DNA of 64,000 nucleotides from an uncultured Collinsella sp. (GCA_937925715.1 CALAMG010000014.1:74385-138384), one strand, 5' to 3'; shown: positions 47,249 to 56,699, counted from the first letter of the stretch. Notes: generated by a model from the letters alone, not told the origin. Numbers and translations: made by a program.

Positions 47249-50200
47249 ATGGCGAACACCCAGAACTATATTAACCACCTGCTGCAGAACACCGGCATTA
47301 CGCCGGCATGCAGCGAAGAAGAGCGCTTGGCTGCCGAGGATATCGCTCAGATCTTCCGCAACCACGGCTTTGACCCCGAGGTTCAGGAGTTCAATGCCCC
47401 GGCGCCCAGTAGATTGGCATTTGCCGTTACCGGTATTCTTGCGTTTGCCGGCGCCCTGCTGATGGGCATCGGCGGCGGTATCGGCTTGGTCGGCACCTTG
47501 CTGGCCATTGTCGGCGCCGTTCTTTACGTGCTCGAGCGCACGGGCCACCCCGTGGTTTCGCGCCTGGGCAAGACGGGCGTGAGCCAAAATGTCATCGCCT
47601 ACCACAAGGCCTCGGGCCCGCTCGCGTCTCCGCGCAACCGCCCGGTGGTCGTTGTCGCACACTACGACTCTCCCCGTGCTGAGCTGCTCGCCCGCGAGCC
47701 CTATGCTTCGTATCGTGCGCTCATCGCCAAGCTGTTGCCCGTTGCCACGATTGCCCCTGCTGCCGTTGCCATCCTGCGTATCCTGCCGCTCCCCGGCGCG
47801 CTCAAGGTTCTGCTGTGGATTGTCGCGATCCTCGCTTCCCTCGTTGCACTTGCCAACGCGGCAAACATCATCTCTAACCGCCACGTTCTTCCCTATACGT
47901 CCGGCGCGGTGTGCAACAAGTCTTCTGTCGCCGCTATGCTCGGCGTTATGGACAACGTTGCTCCCTTCCAGGGCGAGAACGAGTTTCCCGACGATGTTCC
48001 GTTCGATACCTATTTTGGGGAGCAGAAACGTCGTGCCGAGGAAATGGCGCGCGCGGCGGCGGAGTATGCCGCGGCCCAGCAGCAAAACGACTACGGCAAC
48101 ACCATCGAGTACGAAGAGCCTACCTACGCCGAGGACGAGTTCGGTCAGCCGATTGCTCCCGACGCTCAAACCGAGCCCGAACAGGGCGAGGCTTTTGACG
48201 AGCAGATTGAGGGCTTTGAGGGTGCGTCTGCCGACGAGACGCTGATTGGCGCCATCGTGCCCGAGGATCAGAATCAGGCTGTCCAGGCCGAAGAGTTCAA
48301 TGACGAGGTTCCCGCTGCTGAGCCGGCGGAGGAGCCTGCCGCGGCCGAGCCCGAGCCCAAGCTCTATCGCAACGCCGCCGGCAACATTCGCTTTGGTTCG
48401 GATGCCATCCGTGCACTCGGAATGCTTCCCGAGTCCTGCACGCTCGATTACGAGGAGGGCGAGGAGCCGACGTTTGAGCCCGAGCCTGCGCCCGTTGTCA
48501 CTGCGGATGATGAGTCTGCCGCGGTTACCGCTGCCGTTGCCGAGCCCGAGGCGGTGTCCGCGATCGATCCCGCGGCAGGACTGGACATTTTGGCTCCCGC
48601 CGCGCCGGCGCAAGACGTTGCGGACGAGTCTGACGACGATTACGTTGAACAGCCGAGGCGCGTGTCTTACGAGAGCGATACTGATTTCTCTGCCGAGATT
48701 CCCGCGGCAACGCCCCATGCCGATATTGCATCCGCGTTCTCTTCGATTGGCGCCAGCGCTTCCAGCTTCTTTAAGGGTGCGCTTGCAAAGGGCAGGAAAT
48801 TTGTCGACGATTTCGAGGAGAAGCGCGCTGCCGCACGCGAGGCTGCCGAGCAGGAGGCTATCGCTCAGCAGCAGGCAGCCGAGGCGGCACGTGAGCGCGC
48901 GGCGCAAGAGTTCGAGCAGAACGAGGCTATGCAGTCCGGGCCCGTCGACGCTGCCGAAGCTACGACGTCCTTTGAGTCCCAGCAACCGACGTCAGCGGAT
49001 GTTGTTGAGGCAACAACGTCTTTCGAGGCTCAGCAGCACGTCGATAGCACCATGTCGTTTGATGCCGCGCAGTTCGATTCCACGATAACGTTTGAAAAGC
49101 AAGGCACCGCGATTGCCGAGCCCCTTCCTGCTTCCGATGAGCAGGACGACGTGGCAGACGATGACGAGCCCATTGATACTGCCGAAATTCAGGATGCTGC
49201 TGAGGACGAGCCCGTCGAGGCCAGCTCTGACGAAGAGCAGTACGCGGCAGCCGAGCAAGATGATTCGACCGAGGTCGAGCAGGAGGAAGTGTCTGCGGTT
49301 TCCGAGACTCCCGAGACGGATGAGTCGAGGCCTTACTCCACGCAGATTTTCACCATGCCGACCCCGAGTGGTTCCGGTGCCACGGTTGCCGATGTTGCTC
49401 CCACCCAGGACGAAACGGTCGATTCCCTTATGGCCCAGATTTCCTCCCAGGCATCGCCGCGTCCGCAGATGAATGTTCCCGATCCGGCGTCGGCACCGTC
49501 GCCTGCACCTTCCTCGTCTCCGCTGGCTTCGGTCCCCGATCCGTCGCTGCCGTCTATGAAGCAGGCAAACGTTGCGTCTCGCACGTCGCTGTTCGACCTT
49601 CCCGATCCCTCTGCTCAGGTCAACGACCCCTTTGCTACCGCCCAAGGTCCCGAACCCACATCGGCACCCGTTGCGCCTCCTATGCCCGTTGCGTCGGGCG
49701 CGCAGCCGATCGAGACCATTTCAGCTCCCGCCCCGGCGGCACCCAAGTCTCGTAAGCGCGGCCTGGGCGGTCTGTTCGGTCGTAAAAAGAAAAACGAGCA
49801 GGACAGCATGAGTGACTGGCTGGGCGTCGAAGACGATTACGATGCCAAGAAGTCCGGTCGCGGCATCGGTTCGTGGGATAATTTCGAGGACGATAACGAT
49901 GGCTGGAAGGGCGGCGCTACGTCTTCCGATGGCGCTTCTTCCGAAGATATGCTCTCGGCTGTCGCCTCTATGGGCGATGATGAGCTGCTCGGTCACGATA
50001 TCTGGTTTGTGGCAACGGGCGCCTCGGATTGTGATGGCGCCGGCATGAAGGCCTTCTTGGCTTCGCATCGCGATAAGCTCCGCGGCGTATTCTTTATCAA
50101 TCTTGAATCCGTCGGCGCCGGTAGGCTTTCGGTGGTGACGGTCGAGGGCGAACAGCAGCTGCTCAAGGGCGATCGCCGCATCATGAACCTGGTCAGCAAG

Positions 50201-50425
50201 GTCTGCAAGTCGTTCCATGTCGATTGTGGCGCGCTCGAGATGCCCTATGCCAAGACCGATGCCTATGCCGCGCTCGAGGCGAGCCGCCGAGCCCTCACCA
50301 TCGCCGGCGTTGACGGCACGCGTCTGGCTTGCGCCCGTACCGAGGACGACCTGCCCCACAATGTCAACCCAACGAACATTGCCACGGTATCCGAGGTCGT
50401 GACCGAGGTTATTCGCCGTTCGTAG
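47249..50425 (+). CDS. M28-peptidase-like membrane protein with a ~660-residue acidic insert
   Basis: 1058 residues from the ATG at 47249 (GGAG upstream). N-terminal 1-240 resemble the first half of an M28 aminopeptidase: His138 and Asp140 in VVAHYDSPRAE, two hydrophobic stretches (55-95, 160-205). Residues ~245-910 are acidic, Ala/Glu/Pro/Ser-rich and repetitive (TTSFE, EAQQ, PVDA), so probably disordered. The last 147 residues resume the M28 fold (HDIWFVATGA, VFFINLESVGAGRL, DLPHNVNPTN). Where M28 enzymes have Asp in GAxDNxSG it has Cys222, and the EE pair reads SD, so catalysis is doubtful. Confidence 0.65.
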   Translation: MANTQNYINHLLQNTGITPACSEEERLAAEDIAQIFRNHGFDPEVQEFNAPAPSRLAFAVTGILAFAGALLMGIGGGIGLVGTLLAIVGAVLYVLERTGHPVVSRLGKTGVSQNVIAYHKASGPLASPRNRPVVVVAHYDSPRAELLAREPYASYRALIAKLLPVATIAPAAVAILRILPLPGALKVLLWIVAILASLVALANAANIISNRHVLPYTSGAVCNKSSVAAMLGVMDNVAPFQGENEFPDDVPFDTYFGEQKRRAEEMARAAAEYAAAQQQNDYGNTIEYEEPTYAEDEFGQPIAPDAQTEPEQGEAFDEQIEGFEGASADETLIGAIVPEDQNQAVQAEEFNDEVPAAEPAEEPAAAEPEPKLYRNAAGNIRFGSDAIRALGMLPESCTLDYEEGEEPTFEPEPAPVVTADDESAAVTAAVAEPEAVSAIDPAAGLDILAPAAPAQDVADESDDDYVEQPRRVSYESDTDFSAEIPAATPHADIASAFSSIGASASSFFKGALAKGRKFVDDFEEKRAAAREAAEQEAIAQQQAAEAARERAAQEFEQNEAMQSGPVDAAEATTSFESQQPTSADVVEATTSFEAQQHVDSTMSFDAAQFDSTITFEKQGTAIAEPLPASDEQDDVADDDEPIDTAEIQDAAEDEPVEASSDEEQYAAAEQDDSTEVEQEEVSAVSETPETDESRPYSTQIFTMPTPSGSGATVADVAPTQDETVDSLMAQISSQASPRPQMNVPDPASAPSPAPSSSPLASVPDPSLPSMKQANVASRTSLFDLPDPSAQVNDPFATAQGPEPTSAPVAPPMPVASGAQPIETISAPAPAAPKSRKRGLGGLFGRKKKNEQDSMSDWLGVEDDYDAKKSGRGIGSWDNFEDDNDGWKGGATSSDGASSEDMLSAVASMGDDELLGHDIWFVATGASDCDGAGMKAFLASHRDKLRGVFFINLESVGAGRLSVVTVEGEQQLLKGDRRIMNLVSKVCKSFHVDCGALEMPYAKTDAYAALEASRRALTIAGVDGTRLACARTEDDLPHNVNPTNIATVSEVVTEVIRRS

Positions 50426-50446
50426 ACGGAGCTCTAAGGAGTCAAC

Positions 50447-50665
50447 GTGTTTTCGTATATTAAGCGCCATTGGCCTGTCTACGTGATTTTGACCTTGGTC
50501 GCCATTGCGTTAGGATTTGGGGCTGCCTACATCGTGGGTGCGAAGGGCTCGACCCCCGCCTCCGCAATCAGCGAAGAGGTGGAGCAAGAACAGAGCACGG
50601 GTGCCGATGGGATTCCTGAGTCCGAGCAAGCAATCGTTGATGGTGGATCTTCGTCTGCAGAGTAG
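50447..50665 (+). CDS. Small single-pass membrane protein
   Basis: 72 residues from a GTG with AAGGAG upstream, 21 bases after the M28-like gene. Hydrophobic segment at 9-31 (WPVYVILTLVAIALGFGAAYIV), then a Ser/Glu-rich tail probably outside. Unknown function; same transcript as the M28-like gene. Confidence 0.7.
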   Translation: MFSYIKRHWPVYVILTLVAIALGFGAAYIVGAKGSTPASAISEEVEQEQSTGADGIPESEQAIVDGGSSSAE

Positions 50666-50689
50666 ATGCGGCGATTTACATGATTGAAA

Positions 50690-50725
50690 GCGGGCGAGCC
50701 AGGGGACTGGCCCGCCCACTTTTTC
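50690..50725 (+). terminator. Terminator between the small membrane protein and the adhesin
   Basis: GCGGGC and GCCCGC form the outer stem, CCAG and CTGG an inner one, followed by ACTTTTT. It may serve both converging genes. Confidence 0.7.
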
Positions 50726-50731
50726 ATCGCG

Positions 50732-53700
50732 CTAGCGCTTCTTTGGGATTGACCTAAGGCGAGCGAACCATAGGGCTGCGGCACCTGAGGTCAGGAGCGC
50801 GGTGATGCAAGCGGCTATGGGAACTGATCCTGTTGCCGGTAGGTCTTGCGGTAGGGTACAGCGTTGAATGACACAGTCCCCGTCATGTGACTCAAGTTTA
50901 TCGCCGCCGCCGTTGCGGCAAAGATCGACGCGCGCGCTGTTGGTGAGTGCGGTTTGAGGCGTATAAGCCGACGTTGCCTGCATGTGCACGACTGCGCCCC
51001 GAGCGTCTGTGCCAAGGATTGCTTTGGCATCGTCAAGGTCGTCGTGCTCATCTTTGAGATCGTCGCGGTTCCAAGAGTCTGCATCGCTTCGAGTCGTAAA
51101 GTCGGCGGCTACTGCACCGTATTCAATGCGAATGCCCGTTACGACGGCATTGGATGCAAGGTCGAGCTCTTTCGCATCGAGTGTGGTGGATTCCGTGGTC
51201 GAGACATCCGCCTTCCAGAGGTGCCAGCCGTCGTAATCGACGAGGCGACAGTCCTCACCAAGACTCTCTTTTACTTCGTCGGACTCAAGCCAAGGATTTT
51301 CGTGCCCATCGTCAAGTGTCGCGTTCGCCGGCTCATCGACGTCTGTCGAGTCCAACGGCGTCGTGCGATACCACACGTTGCACAGACCGTTGAGGTCGCC
51401 GATGGCGACGGGGGTTTCGATTGAGATGAATCTCGCCGTGCCGTCTTTGGCGCACTCAAGATCATCGGTAATCGTAAACTCATCAACCCAAGTAGCTGAA
51501 TCGTTTCGAGCGTCGATGGTATAGGAGAAAAGTCCATTCGTATTGGTTTGCATCGCGTCGCGATTTTTACCATCGCCGTTGGCCAGCAGACCCTTCCCGA
51601 TAGGTTGGACAAGTTCCTGACGCTTGTCGACCTGCCCCTTGATCTCGATGGGTGCATCCTTCATCGCGACGGATTGGACTTCTCCCGTATCCTTTATTTC
51701 AAACGTTATCTCCTCGGCAAGATCATAGGTCCGCGGAGACATCGTTTCGCGCAGCGAGTAGGTGCCGGGTGCAAGATGTTCGATGCGGTGCGGCTTGTCG
51801 GATGAGGTCCAGGAGTCTATTTCGGTTTTATCGGGACCATATAAGGTGAGCTGTGCGCCTTCCACTTCCTGCTCACCGCTTGCATCGACCTTGGAGATAT
51901 CAACCTTGGTGTAATCGTCGGATACGTTAAGCCGTGCTTCTACAACGGGTGTTTTCTGGTCGGCATAAGTGAGGCCGACAATATGGGATGTCCGATCGAG
52001 CAAGAAGCCTGCCGGCGCTTGAGTCTCGACGACCTCGTAGCGTGCGGTGCCAGATCCCAGCGGGAGGTCGTCCGCGCGTGCTTCTCCAGTTTCATCCGTC
52101 GTGACGGTAGCGACAGTCTCACCGTCGAGCGCGGCAATGCTACCGTCGGGGCGCACGATATCACCCGAGGCACGGATCTCAAAGACGGCGCCCGCGAGGC
52201 TGCTGCCGTCTACGGCATCGGTTTTAACGATCCTGATGATTCCGGTTGTGGCGTGGTCATAGTACGAGGCGATTGCAACGGGCGTTAGGTTCATGTCGGC
52301 GGGTATGTTTACCTCGATCTCTTCGCCGACAAGATAGGGCTCTTTGGCCGAGGTTTCGCGTACATAATAGGTGCCCGGCACGAGCGATTCGGGCAGTGTG
52401 ACGGTCCCGGTCGCGTCAGTCGTAAAGGTGTCCATTACGCTATGTGCTGGATACCAGCAAGTTTGTGAGACAGGTTCGTGATTGCTGTCGAGGAGTTGGA
52501 AGGTGAATCCGGCTAGGGGAACAGAAGCGCCTGTTTGTGCATCGCGTTTTACAATCTGGAGATGCGTCGACAGAGCGTGGTTATCCACGATATATTGAAG
52601 CTCGGCGCCGTCGGAAATCTGATTGGCCTCGATGGTCCATTCCCCTGCACGTTTAAAACCCTCGGGGACGGTTTCCGGAACCTCGCGAACCGTGTAGCCG
52701 GCGCGGTCGTATGGGATGGATCCGTGGACGCCGGCGGGTCGCTTGCCTGCGCCGAACCATGCTTCGGGCTGATCTTTGGTGGAGGCAAAGCCATAGATGT
52801 TTGTGGTCAGTGTGCCAACAACCTGCTGAGAGCTGTTGCTGACAACCTCAAAGACTACACCTCCCGCCGGCTGCTCCAGGCCAGATTGGTCGCTATTGCC
52901 GTAGTCCTTGAATTTGGAAATCTCAAGGTCAAATGCAATGGGGATATCGGAAACGCGAGATTCGATCTCGACCACGCCTGAATCGCCGAGCTGGTCGGCT
53001 CCAACGGTATAGGTCCAGCTGTCGTTGGATGGCAGGTAGCCCTCGGGGGCTTTTGATTCGTAGATGGTAAAGGTTCCTAAGGGGACATCGGCGAGGGTGG
53101 CCCGACCGCTTTCGTCGGTCGTGAGGATTTGCGCCCATCCAGGGGTTGATTGCGACACACACGTGAACTCTGCTCCTGCGAGTGAAGATCCCACCTGGGG
53201 ACCGGCATTCGTCGCGGCATCGAGTTTTACGATACGCAGGGTGATGGTGCCGGGCTGTTCATCAATGGCGACCTGTCCACCGTCATTCCCCGTGGTAAAG
53301 GCGATGCGATCACGACGGGGGACATAGCCGGCCGGCGCCTTCGTTTCAACTAGGTAGTATGCCGTGTTGGGCAGAAGTGTTGCTTGCGCTCGACCGTTGC
53401 TGTCCATCTGCACGGTGCCGACACGCGCGCCGCTGGTGCTCTCAAAAACATCGAATGTTGCCCCGTCAAACTGATAGGTATTGTTTCCGCTGGTAATGGC
53501 AGCGTTTGCAGACTGCTTTTGGAAGGAAACAGAGACCGCCGGCAGTACATAGAGCATGTCTTGACGTTTACTGCCGCCCGATACGGCTCCTAGATAGCGC
53601 CGCGCGCGGTGCGGAGCGGCTTTGATGCTTCCTGATTTTGCGCTGTCGTGGAGCCACCGCGCAGCCGCCACGACTTCATTGTCGGCGGTAAAGTGCCCAC

Positions 53701-54163
53701 TCTTGGTTTTGCCCTGAGCGGTCGTGTAGGAGTAGGTGCCGTCGACATGGGTAGTGCCGTTGAGCATCCATACGGCAAGCTGGGTGGCGGCGCGGGCGCG
53801 ATCGGGTGAAAGATGGTAACCGCCAAACGACGTGGCGGTAGGATATCCGTGACAAACGATTGCCGCGAACTCGTCGTCGAGCCACACCCAGCCTTGATCA
53901 AAGTTGAGCCATGGGCCGCCCGGCTTGGTGGGGCCGGGGCGCTCCTGGTTCATGCAGTAGGCAATCGAGGCGTCTTGAGCTTCATACTTGCCGATGAAGA
54001 AGGGCCCACAATCATCGCTAATAGTGCGGAAGCCGAGCTGGTCGTAGCCATCGACGGCAAATGCGGCTCCCGGTGCCAGGCAGCCGAAAAGCAGGAAGAG
54101 GAGCAGGAGCAGCGGACCTGTTGCGATTGCGCTGTGGACAGAGTGCGTGGGTGCGTTGGACAT
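50732..54163 (-). CDS. LPxTG-anchored thioester and SpaA/Cna-B repeat adhesin
   Basis: 1143 residues. A signal peptide (LLLLLFLLFGCLAPGAAFA) is followed by a thioester domain: Cys70 in IAYCMNQ and Gln128 in ATQLAVW, the residues that form the internal Cys-Gln bond used for covalent host binding. From about 205 there are six or more SpaA/Cna-B beta-sandwich repeats, recognisable by AGAEF/AGAVFEI starts, PLGTFTIYESKAPEGYL-type ends and E-box Glu residues. The end has LPATG at about 1108, a hydrophobic segment and RSIPKKR. No sortase gene is in the window. Confidence 0.9.
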   Translation of the reverse strand: MSNAPTHSVHSAIATGPLLLLLFLLFGCLAPGAAFAVDGYDQLGFRTISDDCGPFFIGKYEAQDASIAYCMNQERPGPTKPGGPWLNFDQGWVWLDDEFAAIVCHGYPTATSFGGYHLSPDRARAATQLAVWMLNGTTHVDGTYSYTTAQGKTKSGHFTADNEVVAAARWLHDSAKSGSIKAAPHRARRYLGAVSGGSKRQDMLYVLPAVSVSFQKQSANAAITSGNNTYQFDGATFDVFESTSGARVGTVQMDSNGRAQATLLPNTAYYLVETKAPAGYVPRRDRIAFTTGNDGGQVAIDEQPGTITLRIVKLDAATNAGPQVGSSLAGAEFTCVSQSTPGWAQILTTDESGRATLADVPLGTFTIYESKAPEGYLPSNDSWTYTVGADQLGDSGVVEIESRVSDIPIAFDLEISKFKDYGNSDQSGLEQPAGGVVFEVVSNSSQQVVGTLTTNIYGFASTKDQPEAWFGAGKRPAGVHGSIPYDRAGYTVREVPETVPEGFKRAGEWTIEANQISDGAELQYIVDNHALSTHLQIVKRDAQTGASVPLAGFTFQLLDSNHEPVSQTCWYPAHSVMDTFTTDATGTVTLPESLVPGTYYVRETSAKEPYLVGEEIEVNIPADMNLTPVAIASYYDHATTGIIRIVKTDAVDGSSLAGAVFEIRASGDIVRPDGSIAALDGETVATVTTDETGEARADDLPLGSGTARYEVVETQAPAGFLLDRTSHIVGLTYADQKTPVVEARLNVSDDYTKVDISKVDASGEQEVEGAQLTLYGPDKTEIDSWTSSDKPHRIEHLAPGTYSLRETMSPRTYDLAEEITFEIKDTGEVQSVAMKDAPIEIKGQVDKRQELVQPIGKGLLANGDGKNRDAMQTNTNGLFSYTIDARNDSATWVDEFTITDDLECAKDGTARFISIETPVAIGDLNGLCNVWYRTTPLDSTDVDEPANATLDDGHENPWLESDEVKESLGEDCRLVDYDGWHLWKADVSTTESTTLDAKELDLASNAVVTGIRIEYGAVAADFTTRSDADSWNRDDLKDEHDDLDDAKAILGTDARGAVVHMQATSAYTPQTALTNSARVDLCRNGGGDKLESHDGDCVIQRCTLPQDLPATGSVPIAACITALLTSGAAALWFARLRSIPKKR

Positions 54164-54417
54164 GGCTGCTCCTTATCCCTCGTGCGCCGCACGGGGAGGC
54201 CGCGGCGCTTGGGATGAGGCTACCGCCATGGTTCATGCGGGTAAGTACCAGAAGCTGACCAAAAGCTTGCCCAATTCCTGACAAATTGAGCTCAAATACA
54301 ACAATCAAGCAAAAGTGCAGGTAGAAGATAGGGAGAACAGGAGGTCAAAGGTCCTCGTCTCCACAATTGACGGGATTTTCAAACGAATCTCCACAGCTAA
54401 AACAAGCATCACCACCC

Positions 54418-54447
54418 TTGTATCGAACAAGACAACCGCGTTATACT
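54418..54447 (+). promoter_or_regulatory. Promoter of tRNA-Gly
   Basis: TTGTAT and TATACT with an 18-base spacer; the tRNA starts 14 bases after the -10 box. The rest of the gap 54164-54417 holds the adhesin start region and nothing else recognised. Confidence 0.65.
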
Positions 54448-54460
54448 AGCCAACACACAA

Positions 54461-54535
54461 GCGGGCATCGCCAAGTGGTAAGGCATCAGCTTCCCAAGCT
54501 GACACTCGCGGGTTCGAGTCCCGTTGCCCGCTCCA
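54461..54535 (+). tRNA. tRNA-Gly, anticodon CCC
   Basis: 75 bases with encoded CCA. Acceptor GCGGGCA pairs with TGCCCGC; CCC in CTTCCCAAG; T-arm GCGGGTTCGAGTCCCGT. Its last 18 bases are repeated downstream at 54710-54727. Confidence 0.95.
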
Positions 54536-54546
54536 GTAAAAAGCAC

Positions 54547-54579
54547 AAGCACGGCAGCGTTACGTTGCCGTGCTTTTTA
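54547..54579 (+). terminator. Intrinsic terminator behind tRNA-Gly
   Basis: GCACGGCA and TGCCGTGC pair around the GCGTTACGT loop region and are followed by TTTTT. The sequence GTAAAAAGCAC occurs before the stem and as complement after it, so a longer alternative stem is possible. Confidence 0.85.
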
Positions 54580-54583
54580 CTAC

Positions 54584-54858
54584 CAAGCGCCGGGACTCGA
54601 ACCCGCCAGGGTGCGAGCGTTAAGCAAACGCGAAGCGTTTGTAGCGAGCAGGCGAAGGCGCCGACAGGCGCCTGAAGCCGGTGCGTATTTGCGAAGCAAA
54701 TACGCGGATGTCCCGTTGCCCGCTCCATCGAGTACGGGGGACCTCGGGAACGTCGGGTCCAACCCGCTGTGCCCGTGCGTGTGCGCGGACCGGGTCTGCC
54801 GACCGCAGCCGGTGCGTATTTGCGAAGCAAATGCGCGGACGTCCCCATGCTCGCTCCA
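54584..54858. repeat. Array of tRNA-Gly 3'-end copies and hairpins
   Basis: Begins with an inverted copy of the tRNA-Gly T-arm (CGGGACTCGAACCCG, 54591-54605). Then small hairpins: AAACGC-GAA-GCGTTT, GGCGCC-GACA-GGCGCC and GCGTATTTGC-GAA-GCAAATACGC. Then GTCCCGTTGCCCGCTCCA at 54710-54727, identical to the tRNA 3' end (54518-54535). A second unit follows: 54809-54858 repeats 54678-54727 with few changes and ends in GTCCCCATGCTCGCTCCA. No frame looks coding. Confidence 0.85.
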
Positions 54859-54960
54859 ATTCCAAAATGTTAGGTTAATGCCTGCTGCCCATACTTGCAC
54901 CTGCGCACGGTACAATGGTTGGGTTACGACCAACGTGCCAATAACCAAAAAGGAGCCGCT

Positions 54961-56307
54961 ATGATCGATCGCTATACCCGCCCGGAGATGGGACACATCT
55001 TCTCCCTCGAGAACAAGTACGCCATTTGGCAGGAAATCGAGGTTCTGGCCTGCGAGGCCCAGGCGGAGCTCGGCAAGATCGGTATTTCCAAAGACGAGGC
55101 CCAGTGGATCCGCGACCATGCCAACTTTGAGAAGGCGAAGGTCGATGAGATCGAGGAAGTCACACGCCACGACGTCATTGCCTTCCTGACCAACATGAAG
55201 GAATACATCGATGCCGATGTTCCCGAGGGCGACCCCAAGCCCAGCCGCTGGGTTCACTATGGCATGACCAGCTCGGATCTGGGCGACACGGCCCTGTGCT
55301 ACCAGCTCACCCAGGCCTGCGACCTGATCATCGAGGACGTCAAAAAGCTCGGCGAGATTTGCAAGCGTCGCGCCTTCGAGGAGCGCAACACGCTCTGCGC
55401 CGGCCGCACTCATGGCATCCATGCCGAGCCGATGACCTTTGGCATGAAGTTTGGCTCTTGGGCCTGGGAGCTCAAGCGCGATCTGGACCGTCTTGAGGAT
55501 GCCCGCAAGAACGTTGCCTTTGGTGCCATCTCGGGCGCTGTCGGCACGTACAGCTCCATCGAGCCGTTTGTCGAGGAATATGTCTGCGAGCACCTGGGCC
55601 TGGTTCACGACCCGCTGTCCACGCAGGTTATTAGCCGCGATCATCACGCCTACCTCGCCGGCGTTCTCGCCACCACCGCGGCCACCTGTGAGCGCATCGC
55701 TACCGAGGTTCGCAATCTGCAGAAGACCGATACACTCGAGGCCGAGGAGCCGTTCCGTAAGGGCCAAAAGGGCAGCTCAGCCATGCCGCACAAGCGCAAC
55801 CCCATCACCATGGAGAAAGTCTGCGGTCTGTCGCGCGTCGTGAAGTCCAACGCCCAGGTTGCCTTCGATAACGTCGCCCTGTGGCACGAGCGTGACATTT
55901 CGCACTCCTCTGCCGAGCGCGTCGCCCAGGCCGATAGCTTCATCGCCCTCGACCACATGTTCCAGTGCCTCATCCGCGTTATCGACGGCCTGCAGCTGTA
56001 TCCCGCCCGCATGATGGCCAACCTCAATAAGACCCGCGGCCTCATCTTCTCTTCCAAGGTACTGCTCGCCCTCGTCGACACGGGCATCACCCGCGAGGAC
56101 GCGTACGCCATTGTGCAGGAGAACGCTATGGCAACCTGGCACGAGGTACAGGATTGTGTCTCCGGCCCCACCTTTAAGGAGCGTCTCGAGGCCGACCCGC
56201 GCTGCACCGTCAGTCAGGAGAAGCTCGACGAGATCTTTGATCCGTGGGACTTCCTCACCCGTATCGACACGGTCTTTGATCGTCTGGAGCAGCTGAGCTT
56301 CGAGTAG
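54961..56307 (+). CDS. purB: Adenylosuccinate lyase
   Basis: 448 residues from the ATG at 54961, behind AAGGAGCC. Fumarase/aspartase superfamily: catalytic-loop signature GSSAMPHKRNP, TSSDLGDTA and RTHGIHAEP. It acts twice in purine synthesis (SAICAR to AICAR; adenylosuccinate to AMP). Single gene, followed by a strong hairpin. Confidence 0.97.
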   Translation: MIDRYTRPEMGHIFSLENKYAIWQEIEVLACEAQAELGKIGISKDEAQWIRDHANFEKAKVDEIEEVTRHDVIAFLTNMKEYIDADVPEGDPKPSRWVHYGMTSSDLGDTALCYQLTQACDLIIEDVKKLGEICKRRAFEERNTLCAGRTHGIHAEPMTFGMKFGSWAWELKRDLDRLEDARKNVAFGAISGAVGTYSSIEPFVEEYVCEHLGLVHDPLSTQVISRDHHAYLAGVLATTAATCERIATEVRNLQKTDTLEAEEPFRKGQKGSSAMPHKRNPITMEKVCGLSRVVKSNAQVAFDNVALWHERDISHSSAERVAQADSFIALDHMFQCLIRVIDGLQLYPARMMANLNKTRGLIFSSKVLLALVDTGITREDAYAIVQENAMATWHEVQDCVSGPTFKERLEADPRCTVSQEKLDEIFDPWDFLTRIDTVFDRLEQLSFE

Positions 56308-56333
56308 GTTCGGGCATAACGTTAGCTTTTTAG

Positions 56334-56371
56334 GGCGCTTTGCTGGTAATGTGTGTTGCCGGCAAAGCGCC
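56334..56371 (+). terminator. Hairpin behind purB
   Basis: GGCGCTTTGCTGG pairs with CCGGCAAAGCGCC (one G-U), 26 bases behind the stop. Only a weak T-rich tail follows. Confidence 0.6.
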
Positions 56372-56435
56372 TCGTTGCATTTAGGGAAAGACGGGGATAA
56401 TAGTCGTCTCGAATAACATTCTGAGAGGGGATCGC

Positions 56436-56699
56436 ATGATTTCGTTTGATTACAAGCCTCAGGGCGTGTGTGCTCGCAATATTCACCTTGACCTTTCCGA
56501 TGACGGCAACAAGGTGGTGGGCGTTGAGTTTACCGGCGGCTGCGACGGCAATCTCAAGGCTATCTCCAAGCTGGTCGAGGGCGCTCCCGCCGATCGCGTA
56601 ATCGAGGTTCTCGCCGGTAATACCTGCGGTATGAAAAAGACCTCCTGCGCCGACCAGCTTACGCGCGCTATCGAGGCCGCTCGCGCCGAGATCGCCTAA
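56436..56699 (+). CDS. TSCPD-domain protein (TIGR03905 type)
   Basis: 87 residues. The pattern VCARNIHLDL, VEFTGGCDGNLKAISKLVEG and GNTCGMKKTSCADQL is that of small TSCPD proteins related to the C-terminal domain of vitamin-B12-dependent ribonucleotide reductase; the Cys residues may bind metal. Function not known. Its TAA overlaps the next ATG by one base. Confidence 0.88.
   Translation: MISFDYKPQGVCARNIHLDLSDDGNKVVGVEFTGGCDGNLKAISKLVEGAPADRVIEVLAGNTCGMKKTSCADQLTRAIEAARAEIA

Noticed and set aside
15372..54269. An identical 16-mer GCTGACCAAAAGCTTG at 15372-15387 and 54254-54269, both intergenic.
   Set aside because: About one such pair is expected by chance in 64 kb, and the two places share no other context.
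54584..54858. Considered as a CRISPR array or a complete integrated element.
   Set aside because: Only two to three units, no unique spacers of even length, no integrase or cas gene.
54580..55767. A long minus-strand frame covering the tRNA-Gly repeat array and the start of purB.
   Set aside because: Shadow of purB extended through repeat DNA; its C-terminal part is translated tRNA-tail sequence.
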